A stretch of DNA of 44,677 nt from Bacillota bacterium (GTDB lineage Bacteria; Bacillota; Clostridia; Acetivibrionales; DSM-1351). Below the pieces are notes generated by a model. That model saw only the letters and a program-made list of their open reading frames with translations. It did not search any database and had not been told where the DNA came from. The position numbers and the translations under genes were made by a program. The DNA lies in the NCBI GenBank assembly GCA_023431385.1, contig JAEYWA010000041.1:1-44677 (forward strand), read 5' to 3'. Positions 16,449 to 25,767 of the stretch are shown here, one piece after another; the stretch's first letter is position 1, and the number at the start of each line of letters is the position of its first letter.

Positions 16449-18506
16449 ATGATTAGAGATTGTACAAATCATATCTCACTTAAAATAACAGCCGTTTATA
16501 TGTTTATAGGTTCTTTATGGGTTTTCTTGTCAGACAGAATGCTTAATTTTATGGTATATGATAAAGATTTGGTAACCACTTTCAGCTTAATAAAGGGTTG
16601 TTTATATGTTGCTATTACAGGTATACTTATATATATTCTTATAAACAACTCAATCAAACGAATCAAGAGAACCGAGCTGGAGTTGGTTAAAAGCTGCAAA
16701 GCCTTAGCCGATGCCAATAGGAATTTTGAAATATCCAACAGGCAGTTGGAGGCTTCTCAAGTAGAACTCGAAGCTCAGTATCGACAAGCTCTTATAAGCC
16801 AGAATAAAATCAAGGAAAGTGAAGAATCTTACAGACTTATATCAGAGGCAACAAATGATGCAATTTGGCAGGAGATTAATGGTAAAACATTTTTTTCTGA
16901 TAGATGGTTCCAGATTACCGGGTACAGCAAATCTGAAATTGATGCGCTTGGTAATGGCTGTGAGGAATTTATTCATCCTGAGGACAGGCCAATTGTTAAA
17001 GAAAAAATGCTTCTTTATAAAATGCAAAAAGCACCTTATTTTAGTTGTGAATACCGTTTTAGAAAAAAGGACGGTGAATATATGTGGATTTATGCCAGAG
17101 GTAAAGCTATCTCAAATGAAAAAGGGGAACTTTACCGTATGGCAGGATCGTATACCAATATAACAGAGCTAAAGGAATATGAACAGAGACTTCACCATAT
17201 GGCTTACCACGACCAACTTACCGGTCTTAAAAACAGATATTCTTTAATGAATAGAATAAAGTCGCTTATTACCGAAAATAATGGAGAAAAATACGCACTT
17301 CTGTGCATTGATATTGATAACTTCAAATACATAAACGATGATATGGGACATAGGTTCGGAGACCTTCTTCTTCTAAAAATCAGTGAACGGCTATCCAAAA
17401 TGGATATATATTGTTCCACTCTATACAGAATAGGCGGTGACGAATTTGCTATCCTGGTAGAGAAATACAATAGAAAAGAGCAGCTGGAAAAGATAGCTGT
17501 AAATATCCTTAAAAATTTCAAGCTCTGTTTTGAGGTCCAAGATATAAGTAGTTATATTACTGTAAGCATAGGCGTATCAACTTATCCTGAGCATGGCACT
17601 GAAGTTGATGCATTGTTAAAAAATGCTGACATAGCAGTATACAAGGCAAAAGAAAGCGGAAGAAACAGAATTGTTTTTTATAATTCACCAATGAATGAAG
17701 AGATTACCGAAAGAATGTTGATAGAGAAACACCTTCGAAAGGCTTTGGACAATAAGGAGCTTGAATTATACTATCAGCCCCAGCTTGATATTAAGACCGG
17801 TATGATTTCGGGGTTTGAAGCTCTGATTAGATGGAAAAATCCTGAGTTGGGTTTTGTTTCGCCCCCAAGGTTTATTGGTGTTGCTGAAGCTACTCATTTG
17901 ATAATTCCCATAGGGGAATGGGTATTAAAAGAGGCCTGTAATTTCCTCAACAGCCTTGAAAATATGGGTTTTAAAGGGTTGAATATATCAATAAACATTT
18001 CAATGCTTCAATTACTGCAGGAGGATTTTGCCCATATGGTCATAGATAGTATTGATGCAGTTGGAATAAATCCAAAACAAGTTGAACTTGAGATTACTGA
18101 ATCTATTTTAATGGAGTCTTATGAGGTTATAGCCGAAAAACTGAAGCTTTTGCGTGCAAAGGGCGTTAAAATTGCTTTGGATGACTTCGGAAAAGGGTAT
18201 TCGTCACTGAATTATCTGAAGAATCTACCCATAACTACATTGAAAATTGACAAATCTTTTATTGATACTATTTCCGAAAGTAGTAAAGACAAATCGCTTA
18301 CAAATCTCATTGTTCAGATTGGACGTTCAATGAACCTGTGCGTTGTGGCAGAAGGGGTTGAAACTCAGGAACAGATGAACTATCTGATAAAACATAAATG
18401 TAACAGAATACAGGGGTATCTGTTCAGTAAACCTATGAAGGAAGCTGACACAATTAAAAGGCTTGAACAACAGAAGATTACGCTAAACCAAGTTAGGGAG
18501 GATTAA
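16449..18506 (+). CDS. PAS-GGDEF-EAL cyclic di-GMP turnover protein
   Basis: A 685-residue bifunctional-type signalling enzyme. Two N-terminal membrane helices (about 13-30 and 47-66, with a very short outside loop) are followed by a coiled coil (70-125) and a PAS/PAC module (125-245). Next is a diguanylate cyclase domain with an intact RIGGDEF (GGDEF at 329-333) and the metal and substrate residues in DIDNFKYINDDMGH. An EAL phosphodiesterase domain carries EAL at 457-459 plus EITES, DDFGKGYSSL and VAEGVET. Both active sites look intact, so it may make and break c-di-GMP, with the PAS domain deciding the balance. The chemoreceptor gene begins 7 bp after its stop, so the two are co-expressed. 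I see no RxxD product-inhibition site in the usual place (YCSTLYRIGGDEF). Confidence 0.94.
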   Translation: MIRDCTNHISLKITAVYMFIGSLWVFLSDRMLNFMVYDKDLVTTFSLIKGCLYVAITGILIYILINNSIKRIKRTELELVKSCKALADANRNFEISNRQLEASQVELEAQYRQALISQNKIKESEESYRLISEATNDAIWQEINGKTFFSDRWFQITGYSKSEIDALGNGCEEFIHPEDRPIVKEKMLLYKMQKAPYFSCEYRFRKKDGEYMWIYARGKAISNEKGELYRMAGSYTNITELKEYEQRLHHMAYHDQLTGLKNRYSLMNRIKSLITENNGEKYALLCIDIDNFKYINDDMGHRFGDLLLLKISERLSKMDIYCSTLYRIGGDEFAILVEKYNRKEQLEKIAVNILKNFKLCFEVQDISSYITVSIGVSTYPEHGTEVDALLKNADIAVYKAKESGRNRIVFYNSPMNEEITERMLIEKHLRKALDNKELELYYQPQLDIKTGMISGFEALIRWKNPELGFVSPPRFIGVAEATHLIIPIGEWVLKEACNFLNSLENMGFKGLNISINISMLQLLQEDFAHMVIDSIDAVGINPKQVELEITESILMESYEVIAEKLKLLRAKGVKIALDDFGKGYSSLNYLKNLPITTLKIDKSFIDTISESSKDKSLTNLIVQIGRSMNLCVVAEGVETQEQMNYLIKHKCNRIQGYLFSKPMKEADTIKRLEQQKITLNQVRED

Positions 18507-18513
18507 AAGATTT

Positions 18514-20541
18514 ATGAAATTACGGGTTAAATTATCTATTTTAATGATTACGATGATGCTTTTTACAATTAGTATTATGGGTGCGATTGCTTTATTAAAG
18601 TCCACAGAGACAATCAATGATTTAACAAAATCCACAATGGCAGAAATTAACAGAGAAAATTCAACAGTTATCAGTGCAATGATTGATAAGGAAAAAAGAA
18701 ATATCCAATTGATTGCCTCGATGAAAGAAGGAGAGGAAATCCTGCAAAAATCAAAGAACGGCCAGCAGATTGATGAAATACAAGTAGCCTTTGGCGCTGA
18801 GGTTACCCAGATGGTCAAGGATGCAGGTAATATTGAACACATATTTCTTGTGAATAATAAGGGAATTATTTGCGCTGACAGTGATAAAAATTTGATAGGT
18901 ACAGACATTAATGACAGGGCCTATACAAGAGAAATATTAGGATCAGGAAACCCTGTGATAAGTGAAACCTTAAAGTCGAAATCAACAGGGGCCTATGTTG
19001 TAATTTTTACTCATCCAGTGAAGGTTAATGGTGAGGTATTAGGTTTCGTAGGGGCTGCTGTAAATGCAGATAGTATGGTGAAGTATCTTGCTGATACAAG
19101 GATTCTGAATACCAAGTCCAGTTATGCATATTTGGTTGATGAGACAGGAAATCTATTGTATCACCCTGACAACACAAAAATTGGAAGCCCAATAGAAAAT
19201 GCACAGATAAAGGCTGTTGTCGAAAAAGTTAAGAATAGTGAAGATATTGCTCCAGAAGTAGTTCAGTATGATTTCCAGGGAGAATTGAAACAGGCTGCTT
19301 ATAGAATCATACCGGAAACAAAATGGATAGCTGTAGTAACTAGTGATATAGGAGAGATTATGGCTCCTTTGACCAGTATGATTTACTACATTCTTATGGC
19401 AGCCGGAATCATGGTGGTTTTAGCTGCAGCAGCCGGGTTGATTATTGCTTCAAGGATATCCAAACCTATTATTAAACTTACAGAGCTGATAAACAGGACT
19501 GCTGAACTGGATTTGGTATATGACAATAAATATGATTATCTTACTAAGAATAAGGATGAAACCGGAATAATAGCCAAAGCAACGTTTGTAACTCGTCAGG
19601 TATTAAGAGATATGGCAGCAAAGCTGCATGATGTAGCTGAGGTTATTATGGAAAATGCGAGCAGTATGGAGCAGCTGTCAAACAACATTCAGGAAAATGC
19701 TCATGATAATTCGGCTACAACTGAGCAACTATCGGCAGGAATGGAGGAAACAGCTGCGTCCTCCGAGGAAATAACAGCCACTACAGAAGAAATTGACGCA
19801 AGCGTCAGTGCCATAGCTGAAAGAGTTAAGGATGGAGCCAATAAGTCGGAAGAAATAACCCATCGTGCTACTATACTGAGAAAAGATGCGATAGATTCTG
19901 CGAAAAATGCCAGGGAGCTTTACGAAGAGGTAAAAATCAAAATGGAGAATGCCATTGAAGAATCAAATACAATTACTCAAATTAGTCTATTGGCAGAAAC
20001 CATACTGTCCATTACAAGTCAGACAAACCTTCTGGCATTAAATGCTGCCATAGAAGCGGCAAGAGCCGGAGATGCAGGCAAGGGCTTTGCAGTGGTAGCT
20101 GATGAAATTAGGAAGCTTGCAGAACAATCCAGTGCCACTGCAGCAGGTATCCAGCAGATTGTAAAAAATGTATATTCTTCAGTTGGACATATGAAGACAA
20201 ATTCAGAAGAAATACTAACCTTTGTAGATAAGAATGTTCTGGTAGATTATGAAAAGCTTACAATGGTCAGTGAACAATATAACAATGATGCAGAATACAT
20301 TAATAATTTGATGTCGGAATTCCAATTGGCTGCAGACCAGCTTGATGTTGCAGTTTCAAGTATATCGACAGCAATGAATGAAGTAGCGGCTACCATCAAT
20401 GAGAGTGCCAAGGGAGTACAGGATATTGCTGAGAAGACTAATGATATTGTTGAAAAGACAATACGGGAATCAAAGCTTGCCGATCAAAATTCGCAGGGGG
20501 CAAAGGAGTTACAGATTCTTGTTGAAAGATTTAAGATATAG
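18514..20541 (+). CDS. Methyl-accepting chemotaxis protein with a dCache-type sensor
   Basis: A 675-residue chemoreceptor. Transmembrane helix 1 is residues 7-28. The extracellular double-Cache sensor (about 30-280) has FLVNNKGIICADSDKNLIGTDINDRAYTREIL and the second lobe AYLVDETGNLLYHPDNTKIGSPI, typical of amino-acid or organic-acid binding. Helix 2 (about 288-315) precedes a HAMP region (RISKPIIKLTELINRTAEL). The signalling domain holds the conserved tip SITSQTNLLALNAAIEAARAGDAGKGFAVVADEIRKLAEQSS. The start has AGGGAGG just upstream. The gene is sandwiched between a c-di-GMP enzyme and a Spo0E-like phosphatase with almost no spacing, which suggests joint output rather than taxis alone. The ligand is not determinable. 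Confidence 0.95.
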   Translation: MKLRVKLSILMITMMLFTISIMGAIALLKSTETINDLTKSTMAEINRENSTVISAMIDKEKRNIQLIASMKEGEEILQKSKNGQQIDEIQVAFGAEVTQMVKDAGNIEHIFLVNNKGIICADSDKNLIGTDINDRAYTREILGSGNPVISETLKSKSTGAYVVIFTHPVKVNGEVLGFVGAAVNADSMVKYLADTRILNTKSSYAYLVDETGNLLYHPDNTKIGSPIENAQIKAVVEKVKNSEDIAPEVVQYDFQGELKQAAYRIIPETKWIAVVTSDIGEIMAPLTSMIYYILMAAGIMVVLAAAAGLIIASRISKPIIKLTELINRTAELDLVYDNKYDYLTKNKDETGIIAKATFVTRQVLRDMAAKLHDVAEVIMENASSMEQLSNNIQENAHDNSATTEQLSAGMEETAASSEEITATTEEIDASVSAIAERVKDGANKSEEITHRATILRKDAIDSAKNARELYEEVKIKMENAIEESNTITQISLLAETILSITSQTNLLALNAAIEAARAGDAGKGFAVVADEIRKLAEQSSATAAGIQQIVKNVYSSVGHMKTNSEEILTFVDKNVLVDYEKLTMVSEQYNNDAEYINNLMSEFQLAADQLDVAVSSISTAMNEVAATINESAKGVQDIAEKTNDIVEKTIRESKLADQNSQGAKELQILVERFKI

Positions 20542-20557
20542 AGGAGAGACTACGATT

Positions 20558-20698
20558 TTGGACATAGAAAACTTACGCAAAATACTAAATGAAATAGTTG
20601 AAACCAATAACTGTACAAGCACCGAGGTGCTGACGGTCAGTCAAAAAATGGATGAACTTATATTGAAATATATGAGTCAGAACTCTAAACGAGATTAA
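20558..20698 (+). CDS. Spo0E-like aspartyl-phosphate phosphatase (46 residues)
   Basis: Spo0E-family proteins dephosphorylate Spo0A-P and so delay sporulation. The sequence has the family form: IENLRKILNEIVE, a short turn, then STEVLTVSQKMDELILKYM, in which SQxxD is the catalytic signature. Its length is typical of the two-helix hairpin. TTG 20558 is the start because GAGGAGAG (20541-20548) lies 9 nt ahead; a longer in-frame reading back to 20399 would overlap the chemoreceptor by 143 bp and is not needed. The ribosome site begins on the last base of the chemoreceptor stop codon, so the gene is translated with that receptor. Short genes of this kind with TTG starts are easily missed. Confidence 0.82.
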   Translation: MDIENLRKILNEIVETNNCTSTEVLTVSQKMDELILKYMSQNSKRD

Positions 20699-20772
20699 AT
20701 GTCAATAGTGAACATTCATGATTATTGCTGAAAAAATTTGAACTTATATATTTATATTTACTTCAATCCTAA

Positions 20773-20801
20773 TTGACATAAAATTATTATGATTTTATAA
20801 T
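20773..20801 (+). promoter_or_regulatory. Consensus sigma-A promoter of the che operon
   Basis: A perfect TTGACA (20773-20778), a 17-bp spacer (20779-20795) and a perfect TATAAT (20796-20801). The leader to the cheY start is about 120 nt. I find no sigma-D (flagellar) promoter here, so expression is probably vegetative. Confidence 0.85.
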
Positions 20802-20928
20802 TATAGAAAGAAGAATTTGGAAATAGTGTAAATCTGGTAATCAATTAGGTAGAACTGGCATATTCTGTAAATCTATTATGCAAAGTATATCAACTGTTTT
20901 TTATTTTAACCTAGGGAGAGTGACAGAT

Positions 20929-21291
20929 TTGAAAAAAGTACTTATTGTAGACGATGCCTCATTTATGAGGTTATCATTAAGAACTATGCTTGAGAATAAT
21001 GGGTACGAGGTAGCCGGGGAAGCCGAAAACGGCTTTGAAGCTATTAAACTTTACACAAAACTAAAACCCGACATTGTTACAATGGATATAACAATGCCGG
21101 AACTGGACGGAATTCAGGCATTAAAATCAATAATGGAGCTTGACAGAACAGCAAAAGTAGTTATATTATCTGCGATGGGACAGGAGACCAAAGTAAAGGA
21201 AGCTATTATCTGCGGAGCTAGAACCTTTATTGTCAAGCCTTTCAAAGAAGAGCATTTAGTTCAGACACTTAATAAAATAGCTAACATGTAA
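20929..21291 (+). CDS. cheY: Chemotaxis response regulator CheY
   Basis: A 120-residue single receiver domain. DD at residues 8-9, phospho-acceptor Asp53 (TMDITMPELDG), the Ser/Thr switch in VVILSAMGQE and the conserved lysine in FIVKPFKEE are all present. It takes phosphate from CheA and would signal to the flagellar switch protein FliM. TTG 20929 follows AGGGAGAG by about 8 nt. The GTG at 20920 lies inside the ribosome site, and the farther ATG at 20878 lacks one. It is the first gene of the che operon, 30 bp before cheA. The standalone receiver at 31203 is a possible alternative output. Confidence 0.93.
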   Translation: MKKVLIVDDASFMRLSLRTMLENNGYEVAGEAENGFEAIKLYTKLKPDIVTMDITMPELDGIQALKSIMELDRTAKVVILSAMGQETKVKEAIICGARTFIVKPFKEEHLVQTLNKIANM

Positions 21292-21321
21292 ATATGCTTT
21301 TATTTGGAAGGGGGCGGTCTC

Positions 21322-23373
21322 TTGTCAGGTCAGTTTTCCGGTGAACCCATGCTTGATATGTACATATTCGAAACCACACAGAATATAGAGCAATTGGAGA
21401 AATGCATTTTAGATTCTGAAAAGTCAAGCAGGTATTCTCAGACAGCAATTAATGAGATTTTTAGAATCATGCATACAATCAAGGGCTCGTCAGCTATGAT
21501 GCTTTTCAATAATATATCCATTCTTGCCCATTCTATAGAGGACCTCTTTTACTATTTGCGAGAACAAAAACCTAATAATATTGATTGTTCACTTCTTTCA
21601 GACTATATTCTGACAGGAGTGGATTTTATCAAGGTTGAGCTTCATAAAATTATTGCTGGAGAAAAAGCAGATGGAAACCCTTCGGAGATAATTGATAATA
21701 TCAAATCTTTCTTAAACGAAATTAAATCGCAAAATCCTGAATTTAATAAGGGGAGGCCGGAATTTGTGGAGCAGCCCCGCTATTATATTGCCCCAAATAA
21801 AATTAATAGCTACTTCAATTCCTACCAGGCTGTCCTGTTTTTTGAAGACGGATGTGAGATGGAGAATATACGCGCTTATACGGTGATTCACAATATTAAG
21901 GAATTTACTGAAGAGGTCTGTTATTTTCCAGAAGATATAATAGACAATGATGACACCATAAATGTTATAAGAGAACAGGGCTTCAAAATAATTTTGAACA
22001 CAAAAAAGAATTATGATGAACTATGTAAATTTTTCAACCAGACAGTTTTTTTGAAAGAGCTGCAGCTGACTCAACTTGAAGATGACTCTGAACTTAGCCA
22101 ATTTTTAGAGGAAAAACAGAATAAAGTAAAAACTGAGGGTGTTAAAATACCCAAAACAGCCACTGACAGTAAGGAGCATACTGAAAAAGAAACTCAGGTT
22201 GGAACAGGACAGAGTATAATAAGTGTCAGTATTACCAAATTGGATAAACTCATGGACCTTGTGGGAGAAATGGTTATATCGGAGGCAATGGTAACACAAA
22301 ATCCTGATTTGAAAGATCTCCAACTGGACAATTTCCATAAAGCCGCCAGACAGCTGCATAAAATAACCAGTGATATACGGGACATGGTTATGTCAATCAG
22401 AATGGTTCCTTTAGCTATGACATTTCAGAAGATGTTCAGAATTGTCAGGGACATGAGTAAGAAATTGAGCAAGGAGTCAAAATTGGTACTTATAGGGGAA
22501 GAAACCGAAGTTGATAAGAATATTATCGAACACATATCCGACCCCTTGATGCATCTGGTAAGAAACTCAATTGATCATGGCATTGAACCCACTGAAGTCA
22601 GGAAAGCAAGCGGTAAACCGCCCGCAGGGACAGTGACACTGGAGGCCAAAAATTCCGGCAGTGATGTAGTAATTCTAGTAAGAGATGACGGGAGAGGCCT
22701 TAACAAAAATAACATTATAAAGAAAGCCGAGCAAAACGGCTTGTTGTCAAGACCTGCAGCTGATATGACCGACAGGGAAATATATAACCTAATTTTTATG
22801 CCGGGTTTTTCTACAAAGGAGAATGTCACCGAATTCAGCGGCAGAGGTGTTGGTATGGATGTTGTAGTACGCAATATAGAATCTGTTGGAGGATCAGTCT
22901 CTGTAGATAGTGAAGAGGGGAAAGGTTCGGTTATTACGCTTAAAATACCGCTGACATTAGCAATCATTGATGGCATGAATATTCAGGTAGGCAATTCCCG
23001 TTATACTATACCAACAAAAGCAATAAAGGAATCTTTCAGACCAAACTCAAAGGATCTTATAAAGGATCCGGACGGAAAAGAAATGATTATGGTCAGAGGA
23101 AAATGCTATCCGATTCTGAGGCTTCATACATTATACAGGGTTAATACAGATATTACCGAATTCACTGATGGAATTCTTGTAATGGTTGAGCATGAAAACA
23201 AAGCCATTTGTATTTTTGCTGATGAATTGCTTGGCCAGCAACAGGTGGTAGTCAAGGCATTGCCACAATACATCAAAGTAAAACGTAAGGTTAAGGGACT
23301 CACTGGTTGTACATTGCTGGGTGACGGCAGTATAAGCCTTATTCTGGATATCGGAGGGCTGATAAATATATAG
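21322..23373 (+). CDS. cheA: Chemotaxis histidine kinase CheA
   Basis: A 683-residue kinase core of the chemoreceptor array. The P1 HPt domain carries His51 in IMHTIKGSSAM. A response-regulator docking region (P2-like, about 150-250, starting YQAVLFFEDGCEMENIRAY) is followed by a linker. The P3 dimerisation segment is LDKLMDLVGEMVISEAMV, the P4 ATP domain has HLVRNSIDHGIEP, DDGRGLNKNN and GRGVGMDVV, and the C-terminal P5 CheW-like domain begins near IDGMNIQVGNSRYTIPT. All catalytic boxes look intact. TTG 21322 is favoured by GAAGGGGG, which ends about 7 nt before it; the upstream TTG at 21304 overlaps that site. Confidence 0.96.
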   Translation: MSGQFSGEPMLDMYIFETTQNIEQLEKCILDSEKSSRYSQTAINEIFRIMHTIKGSSAMMLFNNISILAHSIEDLFYYLREQKPNNIDCSLLSDYILTGVDFIKVELHKIIAGEKADGNPSEIIDNIKSFLNEIKSQNPEFNKGRPEFVEQPRYYIAPNKINSYFNSYQAVLFFEDGCEMENIRAYTVIHNIKEFTEEVCYFPEDIIDNDDTINVIREQGFKIILNTKKNYDELCKFFNQTVFLKELQLTQLEDDSELSQFLEEKQNKVKTEGVKIPKTATDSKEHTEKETQVGTGQSIISVSITKLDKLMDLVGEMVISEAMVTQNPDLKDLQLDNFHKAARQLHKITSDIRDMVMSIRMVPLAMTFQKMFRIVRDMSKKLSKESKLVLIGEETEVDKNIIEHISDPLMHLVRNSIDHGIEPTEVRKASGKPPAGTVTLEAKNSGSDVVILVRDDGRGLNKNNIIKKAEQNGLLSRPAADMTDREIYNLIFMPGFSTKENVTEFSGRGVGMDVVVRNIESVGGSVSVDSEEGKGSVITLKIPLTLAIIDGMNIQVGNSRYTIPTKAIKESFRPNSKDLIKDPDGKEMIMVRGKCYPILRLHTLYRVNTDITEFTDGILVMVEHENKAICIFADELLGQQQVVVKALPQYIKVKRKVKGLTGCTLLGDGSISLILDIGGLINI

Positions 23374-23406
23374 AGATATATAATTTTCCCTGAAAGGAGA
23401 AGTTGT

Positions 23407-23913
23407 ATGACAGAGATGCTGGAACAAGAATTAATTGAAAAAGAAATGCTGGAACAAGAGGAAGACACTCAAAAGGGCAGATTTCTCACCTTCAATCTTG
23501 ATAAGGAAGCCTACGGGATTGAAATCACTCATGTAACCGAAATAATTGGTATTCAACCCATTACCGAGGTGCCTGAGCTCCCTGATTATGTTAGAGGGAT
23601 AATTAATCTGAGGGGTAAGATAATTCCGGTTATGGATGTAAGGCTCAGGTTCAGAAAAAGCTTCAGAGAATATAATGATAGAACCTGTGTAATTGTAATA
23701 GATATAAACGATTTATCAATTGGCTTGATTGTGGACAGCGTATCTGAGGTTATAACCATACCGGATACCGAAATTGTAGCTCCGCCTGAAGTAAGCAAGG
23801 GCGGAAACCGGTATGTGAAGGGGATAGGCAAGGTTTATGGAGAAGTTAAGCTGCTACTGGACTGTAATAAACTCTTAAATGATGAGGATACCGATAATCT
23901 TTTAAATATCTAG
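23407..23913 (+). CDS. cheW: Chemotaxis coupling protein CheW
   Basis: A 168-residue scaffold that links CheA to chemoreceptor tips. It is one CheW domain: RFLTFNLDKEAYGIEI, then ITEVPELPDYVRGIINLRGKIIPVMDVR, the family's most conserved stretch, and GLIVDSVSEVITI. A short acidic N-terminal tail of about 24 residues contains a near repeat (MLEQELIEKEMLEQEE), which is unusual but small. It lies 33 bp after cheA and 12 bp before the next chemoreceptor gene. Confidence 0.96.
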   Translation: MTEMLEQELIEKEMLEQEEDTQKGRFLTFNLDKEAYGIEITHVTEIIGIQPITEVPELPDYVRGIINLRGKIIPVMDVRLRFRKSFREYNDRTCVIVIDINDLSIGLIVDSVSEVITIPDTEIVAPPEVSKGGNRYVKGIGKVYGEVKLLLDCNKLLNDEDTDNLLNI

Positions 23914-23925
23914 GAGGGATTTTAT

Positions 23926-25653
23926 ATGAAATGGTTCATAAATTTAAAGATAAGAGTAAAGTTAATTATTTGTTTTATTATACTGGCAATATTTACAGGT
24001 ATAGTCGGTTTTATGGGTATAAGTAATATGAACACACTCAATACCCGTGGTGACGAAATGTACAATGATAACTTTATTCCTGCAACCAGCCTTGCCAAGA
24101 TACAGAGAGGGGTACTTCTTATCAGGTCTAATTATTTTCTTATGGTATATGAGAGGGATTCTTCCAAGTTTCAGGACAGATATGACGAAATAAATACATT
24201 GTCAGATGAAACTAACAAAATTATATCCGAATATGAAAAAACTATTGGAAATGATAAAACCGACAAGGAGATGTTCGAAAAGCTAAAGACCAGCCTTAAT
24301 ACATATAGAGATATTAGAACAGAACATCTTGAATTGATCAAGGCAGGAAAGTTTGATGAATCCATTTCACGTATGCCGGAATTTACCGATGCCAGAGTAA
24401 AAGTTGAGGATTGTATTAATGAACTAATAGCATACAATGAGGAAAAGGCACTGAGCAAATCAGCTCAAAACGCTATTGATTATGAAAACCAATCGCTACT
24501 TATGATTGGTATAATTGTAGCGGTTATCCTCCTCTCAATTGGATTAGGTGTATTAATCGCCGGAATAATCAGCAGACCTCTCAATAAGCTGGTTCTTTCG
24601 GCTAATCAGATAGCAGACGGAAATCTTGATATTTCTGTAGAGATCTCGTCAAAAGATGAAGTCGGAAATTTAGCCAAAGCCTTTTCAAGAATGACAGACA
24701 ATCTAAATGATGTTATGTCAAATATTAATATGGCATCTGAACAGGTGGCTTCGGGAGCCAGACAGGTTTCAGATTCCAGTATGGCTTTGTCGCAAGGAGC
24801 TACTGAGCAAGCAAGCTCGGTTGAGGAGCTTACCGCCTCCCTTGAAGAAATTGCATCTCAGACCAGGCTTAATGCTGATAATGCTAGTCAGGCTAATTCT
24901 CTTGCTGTTACAGCGAAGGGTAATGCTATTCAGGGAAATGATCAAATGAAAGAAATGCTCAATGCAATGGAGGAAATTAATGAGTCCTCCAGCAATATCT
25001 CAAAAATAATCAAGGTTATAGATGATATAGCTTTTCAGACCAATATTCTGGCACTTAACGCTGCGGTGGAAGCAGCCAGGGCAGGACAGCACGGAAAGGG
25101 CTTTGCCGTTGTGGCCGAAGAGGTACGTAACCTTGCAGCAAGATCAGCCAATGCTGCCAAAGAAACTACCGATATGATAGAAGGCTCAATCAAGAAGGTT
25201 GAAGGCGGTACAAAAATTGCTAATCAGACTGCCGAGGCACTTAATAAAATAGTTGAGGATGTAACAAAGGTAACCAACCTTGTAAGTAGTATAGCTATTG
25301 CTTCAAATGAACAGGCCTCGGGAATAGCACAAGTTAATCAGGGCATCATGCAGGTATCCGAGGTTGTTCAGACCAACTCTGCTACTTCTGAAGAAAGTGC
25401 AGCTGCGAGTGAAGAGCTTTCAAGTCAGGCTGAATTACTTAAGGAACAGGTAGCGAGGTTTAAATTGAGAAAAGTCCAGAATGTTATTCAGAACTACAGG
25501 GGTATGGATGAAATAAATCCCAGCATACTAAAAATGTTGGATCAGATGAATGCACGAAAAGGTACTGCCTCAGTAAGTGAAGTGAATAAGGTGAGTTCCG
25601 TCCCCTCCTCAAAAAAGATAGTTCTCAGTGATAAGGAGTTCGGAAAATATTGA
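23926..25653 (+). CDS. Methyl-accepting chemotaxis protein encoded in the che operon
   Basis: A 575-residue receptor: helix 1 (residues 11-30), a four-helix-bundle sensor (about 35-185, ending YENQSLL), helix 2 (about 189-212, LMIGIIVAVILLSIGLGVLIAG) and HAMP (RPLNKLVLSANQIADGNLDI). The rod has the tip IDDIAFQTNILALNAAVEAARAGQHGKG, closer to the Tsr/Tar-like variant than the tips of the other two receptors in this window. Its C-terminus extends about 50 residues past the rod (after EQVARFKLRK) and is flexible and basic to mixed, perhaps a tether for CheR or CheB. The ribosome site AGGAGG is good. It is followed by a stable hairpin before cheR. Confidence 0.95.
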   Translation: MKWFINLKIRVKLIICFIILAIFTGIVGFMGISNMNTLNTRGDEMYNDNFIPATSLAKIQRGVLLIRSNYFLMVYERDSSKFQDRYDEINTLSDETNKIISEYEKTIGNDKTDKEMFEKLKTSLNTYRDIRTEHLELIKAGKFDESISRMPEFTDARVKVEDCINELIAYNEEKALSKSAQNAIDYENQSLLMIGIIVAVILLSIGLGVLIAGIISRPLNKLVLSANQIADGNLDISVEISSKDEVGNLAKAFSRMTDNLNDVMSNINMASEQVASGARQVSDSSMALSQGATEQASSVEELTASLEEIASQTRLNADNASQANSLAVTAKGNAIQGNDQMKEMLNAMEEINESSSNISKIIKVIDDIAFQTNILALNAAVEAARAGQHGKGFAVVAEEVRNLAARSANAAKETTDMIEGSIKKVEGGTKIANQTAEALNKIVEDVTKVTNLVSSIAIASNEQASGIAQVNQGIMQVSEVVQTNSATSEESAAASEELSSQAELLKEQVARFKLRKVQNVIQNYRGMDEINPSILKMLDQMNARKGTASVSEVNKVSSVPSSKKIVLSDKEFGKY

Positions 25654-25690
25654 GTTAAAGAAGCACTAACAGGATATACCAGGAAAAACT

Positions 25691-25721
25691 CTGGGAGTGG
25701 TGCAAGTAGAACCGCTCCCAG
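25691..25721 (+). terminator. Stable hairpin inside the che operon
   Basis: CTGGGAGTGGT (25691-25701) pairs with ACCGCTCCCAG (25711-25721) apart from one T-G pair, with a 9-nt loop. It is followed by an imperfect T-rich tail (ATAATTATTTTATTT). It could partly terminate transcription and lower expression of cheR, cheB and cheD relative to cheA, cheW and the receptor gene. Confidence 0.6.
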
Positions 25722-25767
25722 ATAATTATTTTATTTGAAAATAAAACACAGTAGGAGTGCATAATGT

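Noticed and set aside
20399..20698. Longer 99-codon reading of the Spo0E-like gene
   Set aside because: The first 53 codons overlap the chemoreceptor in another frame; the ribosome site at 20541 and the family length favour the 46-residue form.
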